From: a virus
DNA: 64,000 nt
IMG/VR virus record: IMGVR_UViG_3300031623_001144
Coordinates: 1-64,000 of that record
Reading direction: 5' to 3' (one strand)
Shown one piece after another: positions 7,701 through 15,301 of this stretch; within the stretch, counting starts at the first letter, position 1, and the number at the start of each line of letters is the position of its first letter. The notes beneath the pieces were generated by a model that did no database searches, had not been told where the DNA came from, and saw nothing but the letters and a program-made list of their open reading frames with translations. The translations under genes and the position numbers were made by a program.

Positions 7701-10301
7701 TGCTTTCCAATCAGCCGGAACAGCTTCATAAAATCCAGCAAACAAATTCTTAGTATTAGAAACTTCTGCTTCTCCGCTTACAAACACAGACCTATTTGCC
7801 GAAAGACCTTCCCCAGATTCAAATTCCAAATTCCCATTGATCTGTATTCTGGAAATATCCAGATAAAAGTCCACAGTTAAATCAAAATCAACACAAAAAT
7901 CAGCACACTGGGGGATGTCGCAAACATTCACTTCTTCAAGTGCATTGCAATTTCCATTTTCTTCATCAAAGTCATCAACTAATTTTTGTTGAGCTTCAAA
8001 GTCATCAATGATATTTCCCAAAGAAGCCGGTCTAGTAAATCTTTGCACCGACTCAATTGGAAGGATAAACTTCCTTGCACTTAGCTTCTCGCAAAGTTCA
8101 GGCAATGATCTTGCTTGAACATTCAGGATATATTTTTGACAACAAGGATCGGCTTTAAGATTACACTCACTTCCATCTCTTGCTTTTCCAATGACACGAT
8201 AGAAAAATATTCCCAACTCGCCTGTGCTCCACAAGAAAGTGAGATCATTGAATGCAATGCTTCTTATTCTCCAAAGGAACTTCGTGGCGATATCGAATCG
8301 AGAATTAACAAGCGTCAAGTCAAGCCTGTTGTCAAGAATCACACCACCAATTGCGTTGTATTTCGCATCAGTGATGCCTTCGTTGCTTGCTCCTCCTCCA
8401 GTATCTACAGAAGGAGCACCAGTGCTAACCCATGATCTAGGCCCTTGGAATTTATTGACATTAGCCAACCCACCAAGTATCGCTCCACCAACTGGAATTT
8501 GCTCAGTTGCAATTACGGCAACTGCTGCCCCTGATGCTAATACACCACCTTGCATGGTGAATGATTGGAAAACATCTGAAGCTCCAGAAATTAAAGCTCC
8601 ACCTTGCGGCCAGTAAAAGCTTAGAACATCAGCCACTCCCCCGGCCAACAAACCGCCGCCAACAAGTGCATTTATAACAGAATCGTTTGCCGCCGCTCCA
8701 GCAGCGATAGCTCCACCTGATCCTACTTCATTAAAGAAATCAGGAACATGCGCAGCACCACCAAGAAGACCACCACCACTTCCAAATATTTCAAGACTAC
8801 CTGAAATAAAACCAACACCACCAGCTAATATTCCACCACCAACTTCAATGACATCAGAAGATGTGACTATTGCTGCTCCAGCAACAATAGCCCCTCCCGA
8901 ACCTACCTCATCAAACTCTTGAGGAATATCCGCAATGCCTCCAAGGATACCACCGCCACTTACAGACATTGCAAAATTAGACGAAACGGCAGCAGAGCCT
9001 CCAGCTAACGATCCTCCTATTGGTGTTTCAGTCCAAGTTTGAGATACAAGAGATGTTCCGCCAGCTAATGAACCGCCATTGATAGAAGCATTAAAAGCAT
9101 GGACCGTTACAACAAGCTGGAAATTATCCATGTATAGAGATTGAGAGTTGCCACCACCACCGATATCAAAGATGTCACACCATACTCCAGCACCAGTTTC
9201 ATCAAGACTAATTTTTGATAAAGCACCTGAAAACTGAGTAAACACTCCAGCACCACCCCCATTCGGAGCAACGGACTGATTTGCTCCTAGTGCTGTAAAA
9301 TCGCCAAAAATATGAGTTGTAAGCATCGCCGACAACCGACTGCCACTGGAAATTGCATCTTGACTATAAAATGAAATCGTAAACTTTGTGCCAACATCAT
9401 AACCAGAAATGTCTATCTCGTCATGATAAAAGTATTCAGCACCCGTTGTGCCAGAATCGGGAGTAACAGACACATTTTCATGCTGAACTGTATCATAATC
9501 TGTTCTCCAATTTCCAAAATCAATGTTCCAATGATCTAATCCACATTCAAAACTAGGATTAGATAACAAATTTATTGAAGAAACAAAATCAACACAATTG
9601 AAAGCGAAGCCGCCGCCTAAAGCTCCTCCGTCGCCACTTAAAGATGCGGAAGAAGTAACAGCAGCCGATCCTCCTGCTATGGAGCCGCCGCCCACCTCAA
9701 CAACATCATAAAATGTTTGTGTAGCTGATCCGCCACCTGAAGCACCGCCGCTGATTGTTGTAACGTAAGCAAAGTGATAATTGATTCGCATAGAACCATG
9801 ATCAACAAAAGCCGTTCCATCACCAGTACCATCAACCGTCGCAAACAACACAAATCCAAAATCTGAACCTAACACTTCATCGGTTGTAGGAGCTTCAGAC
9901 CATGTGTCAGAAACTCCTCCATAATCTTCTGTCCCATCTGAAGCAGGCCACGAAGTGGCAGAAGCTTTATCTGCCCCTCGTGTAATGGCACTGTTCGTTC
10001 CATCAGACCAAACCAAATGCAGGTATTCATCTACAATTCCATCAATCCCGCTATCCTTTCTATCGATGCGGACTTCAATTCCTTCAATTATAGCTTCTGA
10101 TGTCAATCCACTAAAAGCAAAATTAGAAAAATACAGACCGTCAGACGTGCCATCCATCGTGCCGTCCAATGCAACTGTTGCATAAGATCCGTCATTGCTA
10201 GTGGCATTGCTGGGACTTGTCCAAGCGACCAACCCTACTGGAATATCCAGAGAGTCATCAGTTATTGTTCCTGCATTTGTAAAGGCCGTCTGTCTTGACA
10301 T
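4794..10301 (-). CDS. Giant virion-associated protein with Gly-rich repeats (tail fibre/adhesin-like)
   Basis: At 1835 residues this is the largest protein in the window. Three features stand out. First, at least three copies of a beta-rich module carrying phrases such as RGFDLNLP, RGWPFDLDD, GDTI.SDN, and FGVA plus AF.DSI/AKIDGI, at the N-terminus and twice in the middle. Second, well over a dozen short repeats of the form VGGGxLAGGxA, spaced about 25-35 residues apart. Third, a Cys-containing core (CNALEEVNVCDIPQC) near the middle and a non-repetitive C-terminal 250 residues. Such make-up suits a long fibrous virion protein binding the host surface. No signal peptide is seen. The stop of PhoH coincides with its start. 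Confidence 0.65.
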   Translation of the reverse strand: MSRQTAFTNAGTITDDSLDIPVGLVAWTSPSNATSNDGSYATVALDGTMDGTSDGLYFSNFAFSGLTSEAIIEGIEVRIDRKDSGIDGIVDEYLHLVWSDGTNSAITRGADKASATSWPASDGTEDYGGVSDTWSEAPTTDEVLGSDFGFVLFATVDGTGDGTAFVDHGSMRINYHFAYVTTISGGASGGGSATQTFYDVVEVGGGSIAGGSAAVTSSASLSGDGGALGGGFAFNCVDFVSSINLLSNPSFECGLDHWNIDFGNWRTDYDTVQHENVSVTPDSGTTGAEYFYHDEIDISGYDVGTKFTISFYSQDAISSGSRLSAMLTTHIFGDFTALGANQSVAPNGGGAGVFTQFSGALSKISLDETGAGVWCDIFDIGGGGNSQSLYMDNFQLVVTVHAFNASINGGSLAGGTSLVSQTWTETPIGGSLAGGSAAVSSNFAMSVSGGGILGGIADIPQEFDEVGSGGAIVAGAAIVTSSDVIEVGGGILAGGVGFISGSLEIFGSGGGLLGGAAHVPDFFNEVGSGGAIAAGAAANDSVINALVGGGLLAGGVADVLSFYWPQGGALISGASDVFQSFTMQGGVLASGAAVAVIATEQIPVGGAILGGLANVNKFQGPRSWVSTGAPSVDTGGGASNEGITDAKYNAIGGVILDNRLDLTLVNSRFDIATKFLWRIRSIAFNDLTFLWSTGELGIFFYRVIGKARDGSECNLKADPCCQKYILNVQARSLPELCEKLSARKFILPIESVQRFTRPASLGNIIDDFEAQQKLVDDFDEENGNCNALEEVNVCDIPQCADFCVDFDLTVDFYLDISRIQINGNLEFESGEGLSANRSVFVSGEAEVSNTKNLFAGFYEAVPADWKADNAAIAYSNHYIGDGGAIFSIVAETEFTNWQFTGGEWPRHSGLPTGTTSLSQNNLEGQNNPSAVAWQVTENALTEDGVFAQVDVSFLKESEYLIVRGFDLNLPSDANIFGFNVWINLLSTQVGVRDVSIVLVKGDTIISDNIPLNFDWPLISTTRIYGSSGIADLQVPFSSENVWDVDDLNGSDFGVAFRVKDVSNIGTSIAFVDSIKVEATWEFKNKDNLKTGGISGITSSAWHYESSGGVVVDGDVSPVKTTLIWTARGLGVGQPTGLVMGGGYSIGLSYTSDSFHYEWEDNGTVNPANIFYDSDWPENGENESLSTLLGGPAVAASSWTNPERAILADASSISSPSYAIVDLKTVDLVSEFLVVRGWPFDLDDHMKVVGLRVVVANRFAQNSPISGFFSTDETSSVDDGVDTVSNYDVLDHIPIVAGTLSGTIFDGAVAVQTFSIDSVGAFTLSPIGSPVVRVTTGVLDPNTGTLILVWDGNPGPNHVVVEYEYSYLETDIKDSHLYLVNGDTIRSDNLADTSLKWPNVPISLFYGSNGLDELTPFRDLDADPLTPDEINNPNFGVAIAVSNFDGTGNAFAKIDGIAIELTIEAFGRTLVAITEPKVGGSADAVPQFVDFIGGGGLVAIGGAEVKPFWETMQGGLVFNVDPPDPLQALLDGPIVTAIYTHDVLGGIGVGGLAEVPEGVFSFTSSGGVFTGGTARQAKNAWEYVSDGNIVFISGSADATPGSLSTPVEKFFFDMVVLQTNASFAEDEDLQDVEGLSDTVTQCGCTALPLVVEFGHNLVRDNIFAKFLARNGFPISDTLLLRYNTTNDSWQTNLHFDGWSPDADTKEKWDLIFELQCTNNMGGINIGMNIWKVAVEIFRRNLTTFEDFDTRIIVGILPEDLCDVNANELDFEVNYNTLLNAADVNPLATIYQNTIYDNIGLFKNPSWTFDPELILTVSQSGVKEDQERVDLTDAVFV

Positions 10302-10990
10302 TATTCCTCAAGTTTTTCAATGATATTTGCTACGAGTGGATGTCTGACAATAGAATTTGCCTTAAATTGAACAACACCTACACCCGGCACGTCTTTGAGA
10401 CGATTCATCACATTAGTCAAAGCAACATCACCGCCGCCTAAATCGCTTTGAGTTGGATCTCCAGTGATAATGACTTTGCTGTTTTCTCCGAATCTTGTAA
10501 GAAACAATTTAAGCTGCATCATTGATGCGTTTTGTGCTTCATCAAAAATACAAACAGCGTCATCAAATGTTCGACCTCTCATATAAGCAATTGGAGCAAC
10601 TTCAACAGCTTTATCAACCTTGTCTCTCCAAACATTATTGTCATCAGGATGACCCACAAGTTTATCTATGCAGTCATACATTGGTAACATGTATGGATAA
10701 ACCTTGTTTTCAAACTCTCCGGGAAGAAAACCAAGAGACTCTCCAGATTCTACAATAGGTCTGGTTATCACAATCTTCTTTGACTCTTTTTGTAGAATTC
10801 TCTCTATAGCAAAAGCACATGCAAGAAAACTTTTTCCTGTACCTGCTGGTCCTATTAGAAATAATACGCTGTGCTGCTGAAAAGCGGCCCACGCCATACT
10901 TTGGGCATCATTCTTAAATTCAATGTGGAAATTCCCACCAGTCTTTGTATTTCTCTTCTTGCCACCTATGTTCTTAGCCGTTCGTGCCAT
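10301..10990 (-). CDS. phoH: PhoH-like ATPase
   Basis: PhoH-family proteins are P-loop ATPases common in phages; some show RNA helicase or ribonuclease-associated activity, but their phage role is unsettled. The 229-residue protein has Walker A GPAGTGKS at about 47-54, Walker B with DEAQN (CIFDEAQN) at about 147-154, the family segment TRPIVESGESLGFLPG, and sensor region VIITGDPTQSDL. A basic N-terminal extension (KNIGGKKRNTK) precedes the domain. A strong terminator lies 57 bases upstream of the start, so the gene likely begins a new transcript running into the giant virion gene. Confidence 0.93.
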   Translation of the reverse strand: MARTAKNIGGKKRNTKTGGNFHIEFKNDAQSMAWAAFQQHSVLFLIGPAGTGKSFLACAFAIERILQKESKKIVITRPIVESGESLGFLPGEFENKVYPYMLPMYDCIDKLVGHPDDNNVWRDKVDKAVEVAPIAYMRGRTFDDAVCIFDEAQNASMMQLKLFLTRFGENSKVIITGDPTQSDLGGGDVALTNVMNRLKDVPGVGVVQFKANSIVRHPLVANIIEKLEE

Positions 10991-11046
10991 AAATTCTCTC
11001 CTTCAAAACAAGTTATCTTTATTTATGAGAGGAAACATAGAATAAA

Positions 11047-11079
11047 AAATACCTGTTGCAACTTTTGCAACAGGTATTT
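11047..11079 (-). terminator. Rho-independent terminator upstream of phoH
   Basis: A 15-base perfect inverted repeat (AAATACCTGTTGCAA) around a three-base loop is followed on the minus strand by a run of T. It would stop minus-strand transcripts coming from 11.1-11.5 kb before phoH. Something in the preceding gap is therefore probably transcribed. Confidence 0.8.
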
Positions 11080-11549
11080 CAGACTTCCACAAATTGTTTT
11101 TCAAACCCGACACAACACTCGTCAAGCGACCTCCCAAAAGATAAATGTTGTGCTTAATAATCAAGTTAGCCACGTTATCCGATACGATTCCAGACTGGTT
11201 TAGTAATTTTATGTTGTGACTTACATAAAACTCTACGTTTCGGTAACTTTTCCTCCTCCAAACTTGATTTGTCAATGGTTATCTTAAATACAAGCAAATT
11301 GTACAAGGTATCTCCTTGCAAGAGGACGTTTTAACGGGCAGACGTTCAACCGGCCATTTTTTATGCGAACAAGGGATAAGTTGCTAAACCCAGTGATATT
11401 TTTTGTAATGTGTAGTCACCATGCACCCACTCTTTAACGATGAGTTTATTCGCTATTTTTGAGTCTTTAGATGACCGATTCCAAAGGAATCTTTACTTGT
11501 AGATGTTTCATTATACAGAATAATTTACTTCCTGCAAGATAGATAAGGT
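11080..11549. other. Gap without a clear gene, possible structured RNA or tiny gene
   Basis: No convincing long gene fits between the phoH terminator and the metallopeptidase gene. The minus strand ends in the strong terminator and contains several inverted repeats, such as TTTTATGT/ACATAAAA near 11.21 kb, ACAACA/TGTTGT near 11.13 kb, and CAAGG-AGATA-CCTTG near 11.31 kb. I could not fold it into a tRNA or any RNA class I know. One 43-codon minus-strand frame is listed separately with low confidence. Confidence 0.4.
11175..11306 (-). CDS. Possible 43-aa peptide with SD in a hairpin
   Basis: A TTG at 11306 follows AAGGAG at good spacing and opens a 43-codon frame, MYNLLVFKITIDKSSLEEEK and onward, very rich in Lys and Arg. 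The Shine-Dalgarno lies inside the small hairpin CAAGG-AGATA-CCTTG, which could limit translation. The terminator at 11047 would end its transcript. No homology is recognisable, so it may be chance. Confidence 0.25.
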   Translation of the reverse strand: MYNLLVFKITIDKSSLEEEKLPKRRVLCKSQHKITKPVWNRIG

Positions 11550-11999
11550 ATGATGGGTTCATTCAAACAATTTATGGAAGATGAGATGGACGGCGAAAAA
11601 GCTGACATCGCCAATACACTTGAAAAACTTCCAGACAGCCACGCAGCACTTGTGCAAGGATACAACTGGAAATTTCATGCCGGAAACACTCTTAATGGGG
11701 ACGAGGAGCATGTTGGCTACATGGATGATCATGAAAAAGAGATTGCCATAGCTGCTCCATACAATTATGGACGAGAGTTTACAGTTCTACATGAAATTGC
11801 CCATCGTGTGTTGGAAAAGTTCGTTACACCAGAACACAAACAGATGTGGATGCAAATCGTACAGAACACACCAGAGAAACAAGATCAAAATGCCGAAGAA
11901 CTGTTCTGTATGGCCTACGCCAATCACTACGCCAAGAATAAAATCGTCATTCACGATCATCCTCAATGGCATCAATTCATAGAGAACTTGCCGAAATGA
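11550..11999 (+). CDS. Zinc metallopeptidase-like protein with capsid-targeting-like N-terminus
   Basis: The N-terminus MMGSFKQFMEDEM carries the shared F-K-x-F-M-x-x-E motif. The central region holds a gluzincin signature, LHEIAHRVLEKF at about 88-99, with the two zinc-binding His and the catalytic Glu of HExxH. The downstream acidic stretch AEELFCMAYANHY at about 116-128 is a good candidate for the third ligand. If the tag works as in T4, this would be a peptidase packaged in the head and delivered to the host with the DNA; that is inference. The upstream region has an ATTATACAG box at about 11510 and AAGG before the start. Confidence 0.75.
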   Translation: MMGSFKQFMEDEMDGEKADIANTLEKLPDSHAALVQGYNWKFHAGNTLNGDEEHVGYMDDHEKEIAIAAPYNYGREFTVLHEIAHRVLEKFVTPEHKQMWMQIVQNTPEKQDQNAEELFCMAYANHYAKNKIVIHDHPQWHQFIENLPK

Positions 12000-12084
12000 G
12001 CCAACTCAATCATAAACAATTTTTGGATCAGGACAATAATTCAGAATCGGGCACATGAAACAGTTGTTTAATAAAGGTCTGAGA

Positions 12085-12822
12085 TCATTTAGACTGCTGA
12101 GTCTCTTGCATCAACCTTGCAACAATTCCCATAGCTTTCTCGCTCATCTTTTCAAAATCGCTAGGGTCCATGCTGAACTGTCTGTAATGATGAACAATAT
12201 TGTTTCTTGTAGCTTGAGGCTTGTGTCCTTTTAACTGCGCTCTCAATGTCATAATAAATGACATGCCAACAATTGGAAGCTCTTCCGGCCACGGTCCAAT
12301 ATCATTCCAGCACTCTCTTGTCACCAACATGCACCATTCTTGAATAAAATCAACCTTCTGCTTTTGAATGTAATAGTGCTGCATGGAAGTTCCAACAACG
12401 CCACTTCCTTGAGATTCAGAGATGTTTACAAGAACGTCAATCCAAGCTGGATCAATTACAACTGTATCGGCATGTAAGAATATGAAATACCTTGAATTTG
12501 GGTCAGATACGCCAACACCTTGATTGCACGCTTCAGACCAAAATTTGTTTTCTTTATTTCTTACAACTTTGATTCCTTCTTCTTGAAGTACATCAAGAAA
12601 CTCTTGTGTCTCTTGCCCAGAGTTATTGTCTACTACAATCACCTCATAGTTGTTTAAGTGACTGCAAACATGAATCGATTGCAAGCAAATATTCAAATAC
12701 TCTGGTCTGTCATGATGAATCACCACAATAGAAACCTGTTCTGTGCTTCCATCATGAAGATCAATTGTCATCTCTGGTGGCCCATCTGGGCTCTCTAGCG
12801 GGTTGTGCGGTTGCTGGTTCAT
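12085..12822 (-). CDS. Family 2 glycosyltransferase
   Basis: GT-A fold enzymes of this family move a sugar from a nucleotide donor. Visible parts: nucleotide-binding start VSIVVIHHDRPEYLNICLQS at about 33-52, VIVVDNNSG, and the DxD-like metal site in FLHADTVV. The C-terminal segment after ECWNDIGPWPEE resembles the acceptor part of rhamnosyl/GlcNAc transferases. I chose the ATG at 12822, eight bases after AAAGGAG; a GTG at 12831 and ATG at 12828 are too close to it. It is divergent from two tiny plus-strand genes. Substrate unknown. Confidence 0.85.
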   Translation of the reverse strand: MNQQPHNPLESPDGPPEMTIDLHDGSTEQVSIVVIHHDRPEYLNICLQSIHVCSHLNNYEVIVVDNNSGQETQEFLDVLQEEGIKVVRNKENKFWSEACNQGVGVSDPNSRYFIFLHADTVVIDPAWIDVLVNISESQGSGVVGTSMQHYYIQKQKVDFIQEWCMLVTRECWNDIGPWPEELPIVGMSFIMTLRAQLKGHKPQATRNNIVHHYRQFSMDPSDFEKMSEKAMGIVARLMQETQQSK

Positions 12823-12870
12823 AAACATCACTCCTTTTAGGATATTACAGTAATTAAGGATACATATTTC

Positions 12871-13035
12871 ATGCTCTTGATATTTAACAACAATTTAGAC
12901 TTGCCAGAAACCAAATACATTGAAGCTGGCAGTGACATAAAGAAACGAGACTACAGTTTGTCTTTAGTGGTTACTTCCATTGGCGGATCAGCAACGAATG
13001 TCGTAGGATCAATCGGATGGAATGAGGTTTACTAA
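12871..13035 (+). CDS. Hypothetical 54-aa protein
   Basis: ATG at 12871 with AAGGA nine bases upstream; the stop overlaps the next ATG (TAATG), so the two genes are coupled. The protein MLLIFNNNLDLPETKYIEAG is followed by a beta-rich Ser/Val segment (SLSLVVTSIGGSATNVVGS). No motif recognised. Both frames sit in an otherwise empty gap, which supports them as real. Confidence 0.55.
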   Translation: MLLIFNNNLDLPETKYIEAGSDIKKRDYSLSLVVTSIGGSATNVVGSIGWNEVY

Positions 13036-13193
13036 TGACAGAAGAAATTCAAGCGCAAGGATTCATGGACATCTTTAAGTTGGCCGACAAGGATCTCATT
13101 GATAAAATCCTAGCCCTCTCAAAGTGCGTTAAGATTGAGCATCCTTCAGAGGGTGTCACACGAATCATTATTGACTTTGTGGATCAGAAGTAG
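13035..13193 (+). CDS. Hypothetical 52-aa protein
   Basis: Starts inside the stop of the upstream gene (TAATG at 13033-13037). The sequence MTEEIQAQGFMDIFKLADKD leads into a short helix and a beta strand (RIIIDFVDQK). It is acidic and soluble, with no known family. Its 3' end overlaps the convergent minus-strand gene by 26 bases. Confidence 0.55.
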   Translation: MTEEIQAQGFMDIFKLADKDLIDKILALSKCVKIEHPSEGVTRIIIDFVDQK

Positions 13194-13407
13194 GCTCTTT
13201 AGGCTCTTCAGTCTCTACTTCTACATCTTCAAGTATTCCATATTCGATAACGCAATCAACCTCTCCAACTTTTTCTGTTCGTGGAAGATCATTATCAAAC
13301 AAATACTTGCGCAAGCTATTTGGGCTGGTAGTTGCCTTTATGACGTTGATAAAGACAAACTCGCCCTCTACTTGTCGAGCCACTTTTGTTAGAAGTGATA
13401 TTTTCAT
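13168..13407 (-). CDS. Hypothetical protein (79 aa)
   Basis: ATG at 13407, overlapping the upstream stop by four bases (ATGA). The first 60 residues look like a small alpha/beta domain; the C-terminus is a loose acidic tail (VEVETEEPKEPTSDP). It is last of four tightly coupled genes running from 14477. No family recognised. Confidence 0.6.
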   Translation of the reverse strand: MKISLLTKVARQVEGEFVFINVIKATTSPNSLRKYLFDNDLPRTEKVGEVDCVIEYGILEDVEVETEEPKEPTSDPQSQ

Positions 13408-13748
13408 TCAATCTCCATGGACTCGATTTTTTCGATCCATACATTTGCCACTGCAACATTTGCACCGACAGTAACAATTTCTCTTCCACCATTTAGAATT
13501 GTGAAAGTGAGTGGCCCACCGGTAATTCTTCCCGGTCCATTTGTTATCACAATTCCCTTGTCGGCCAATTCTTGAACAGCAGAGAAGCACAAGCAATATC
13601 CTTCTTCTACCTCAACCTCAACTCCAGAGTGAACTGTTGCCACATATCGACTTGGCATCCCCACACTGTCTTGTTGACTGTCTTGAATTGATTGAACGCT
13701 AACTACCCCATTAACGATCTCGCCCTGTGTTACCTTAACTTTCGCCAT
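13404..13748 (-). CDS. dUTPase-like fold protein lacking catalytic residues
   Basis: The pattern GVEVEVEEGYCLCFSAVQEL, ADKGIVITNGPGRI, then a beta stretch LTFTILNGG and G-x-x-VAVANVW follows the strand order and Gly positions of trimeric dUTPase-type proteins. The catalytic Asp and Tyr of motif 3 and the Ser-rich motif 2 are absent, so hydrolysis is unlikely. A small structural trimer is one possibility. The resemblance is read by eye and needs a structure search. Start ATG at 13748 overlaps the upstream gene. Confidence 0.4.
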   Translation of the reverse strand: MAKVKVTQGEIVNGVVSVQSIQDSQQDSVGMPSRYVATVHSGVEVEVEEGYCLCFSAVQELADKGIVITNGPGRITGGPLTFTILNGGREIVTVGANVAVANVWIEKIESMEIE

Positions 13749-14097
13749 CTTCTCTCTCCTCTTCTGCGATTATCAAATCTTCTACTGGAATCTCTGTGGC
13801 CCAGTCTTCGTTTGCTGCCTCGCTAATTGGTTGGTTTTGTTCTTTTTGACGCTTATCTCTGACTCTTGCAATCATCAAATTGAAATTGCGTCTAAAATGC
13901 GGCAATGCTTGAGTTGGATAGCCTCCAGCTAATTCAATCAATCCATTGGTTGTATATTCATCAAGTCCCTGTAACCTAATCCACTCTGTAATAACCCCAA
14001 GCGTCATCTGTCTCCCAGCAGGATATTGAGCTACACCACGAGCTTGCTTCCCACGACCGGGAATAAAGACTTCTGTTTTAATTTCGTTTCCAGCCAT
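13735..14097 (-). CDS. Hypothetical protein (120 aa)
   Basis: ATG at 14097 shares its base with the stop region of the upstream gene. The N-terminal 80 residues are basic (FIPGRGKQARGVAQY, HFRRNFNLMIARVRDKR) and the last 30 very acidic. No motif recognised. Member of the four-gene coupled unit 14477 to 13168. Confidence 0.6.
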   Translation of the reverse strand: MAGNEIKTEVFIPGRGKQARGVAQYPAGRQMTLGVITEWIRLQGLDEYTTNGLIELAGGYPTQALPHFRRNFNLMIARVRDKRQKEQNQPISEAANEDWATEIPVEDLIIAEEEREDGES

Positions 14098-14477
14098 TAT
14101 TCGTCTCCTTTTTGTAAAGCACTTTTTCTTATGTCTTCCATTTCATCTACGGCCTTATTAGCCTTGTTGTAGATATCCTCTCCTGCCTCGAAAAAGTCCT
14201 CTGGTAGTGTGTTGATACGGTCAAGATGCTCAAATATAGCATCTGAATACTCCCAAATCCCTTCTTCTACATAAGCCTTTTTGTTAATCAAATCAATTCC
14301 CATCATGACAGATTGTTCTACACCACCTTTAGTGTATTCAATACGAGTTGGGGTTAAAAACACAACATCATTGATTTCAACTTCTTCTGTTTCTTCTGTG
14401 GATTCTTCTATATTTTCCTCATTAGATACAACAACTGGCTTTTGAGCCTCATACTTAAAGTCTTTTTTCTCGTTCAT
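14097..14477 (-). CDS. Hypothetical acidic protein, probably leaderless
   Basis: The 126-residue protein is strongly acidic (EENIEESTEETEEVEIND) with a small beta-containing middle. The ATG at 14477 has no Shine-Dalgarno; instead TATTAT ends five bases upstream, the spacing expected if transcription starts at the ATG. The same arrangement precedes the genes starting at 37927, 49986 and 50563. First gene of a four-gene unit. Function unknown. Confidence 0.6.
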   Translation of the reverse strand: MNEKKDFKYEAQKPVVVSNEENIEESTEETEEVEINDVVFLTPTRIEYTKGGVEQSVMMGIDLINKKAYVEEGIWEYSDAIFEHLDRINTLPEDFFEAGEDIYNKANKAVDEMEDIRKSALQKGDE

Positions 14478-14516
14478 GTCATATAATAGCTATTCGACAA
14501 TCATAAATATGTTATC
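14478..14516. promoter_or_regulatory. Divergent promoter region
   Basis: This 39-base gap serves genes on both strands. On the plus strand TATAAT at 14482-14487 lies 29 bases before the ATG at 14517. On the minus strand TATTAT lies five bases before the ATG at 14477. No clear -35 box is visible for either, so a phage sigma factor or activator may be needed. Confidence 0.45.
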
Positions 14517-14978
14517 ATGGGTAAATTCAGAGAATTCTTATTGAACGAAGAAATCGGTCTTGGAGAGCTAGGACCGAAAATAGATGATCTATTCAACAGC
14601 CAATTGTTGGGCGGTCAAATTGGCGGTGCCATGACATCCATGGATACCGATCCTGTAGGGCAAGAGGGCATAGGTGGTTCTGGCGGAAGCTTTGGAAACC
14701 AGTCCATGGCCAGAAGCAACCAGCTAAGTCTTCCATCAACAGATATGGATCTGCCTTCTGTAGAAAAAACAGGAAGAATAACAACCCTGCTTCTTAAAAA
14801 GAACCCAATTTATGTCAGGTTGTCTGATGGGACGGAAGCCAGCTTTACTTATGATGAATACAAAAAGATTCAAGGAGAGCCTGCCTTGGGAAAGAACATG
14901 ACTCTTGTTTTCCAGAGACGCCCCGAAGACGCCTCTGGTCAGCACTCAAAAGTTGATCAAGCAATCGTTAGGGATTAG
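14517..14978 (+). CDS. Capsid-targeting-like protein (153 aa)
   Basis: The N-terminus MGKFREFLLNEEIG carries the shared motif F-R-x-F-L-x-x-E. Residues 30-75 are Gly/Met/Ser-rich and flexible. The C-terminal half (ITTLLLKKNPIYVRLSDGTE, FTYDEYKKIQGEPALGKN, LVFQRRPED) looks like a small beta-barrel domain. No known enzyme motif. It is convergent with the gene ending at 14968, overlapping by 11 bases. A packaged head protein is the working guess. Confidence 0.65.
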   Translation: MGKFREFLLNEEIGLGELGPKIDDLFNSQLLGGQIGGAMTSMDTDPVGQEGIGGSGGSFGNQSMARSNQLSLPSTDMDLPSVEKTGRITTLLLKKNPIYVRLSDGTEASFTYDEYKKIQGEPALGKNMTLVFQRRPEDASGQHSKVDQAIVRD

Positions 14979-15300
14979 CTCCTCTGTCTTTCTCCCAATC
15001 AACTCTCCACTTGTCGGCGTCTTCTATCATATCCGACAACTCTCTTGATGTACTTCTTTCTTGGACTTGTCCATTTTCGTTGTACTTCTTCAATTCATAA
15101 ACCAGTTGTCTTACAACTTCAACTTTGTCTGGATCAAATCCGGGACCATAAGGAGATGGAGAATAATCTTTCTCCAGCCTTTCAATGACCCTATCGGCAG
15201 CTTTGTCTATTACAACTGTTCCAACAACGAATATTCCGATATTCATTAACGACACAAATGCAACAACCCAAAAAAACTTGTTCTTTAGTAAGTCTTCCAT
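14968..15300 (-). CDS. Small single-pass membrane protein (110 aa)
   Basis: One membrane helix at about 9-30 (FFWVVAFVSLMNIGIFVVGT) is followed by a soluble, helical, charged domain (ADRVIERLEKD, ELSDMIEDADKW). The start is one base after the dnaJ-like gene's stop codon region on the upstream side, so the two are probably co-translated. Function unknown. Confidence 0.65.
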   Translation of the reverse strand: MEDLLKNKFFWVVAFVSLMNIGIFVVGTVVIDKAADRVIERLEKDYSPSPYGPGFDPDKVEVVRQLVYELKKYNENGQVQERSTSRELSDMIEDADKWRVDWEKDRGANP

Positions 15301-15301
15301 T

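Noticed and set aside
11003-11275. 90-codon minus-strand frame starting at a TTG
   Set aside because: It runs straight through the strong terminator at 11047-11079, has no Shine-Dalgarno at its start and unremarkable composition.
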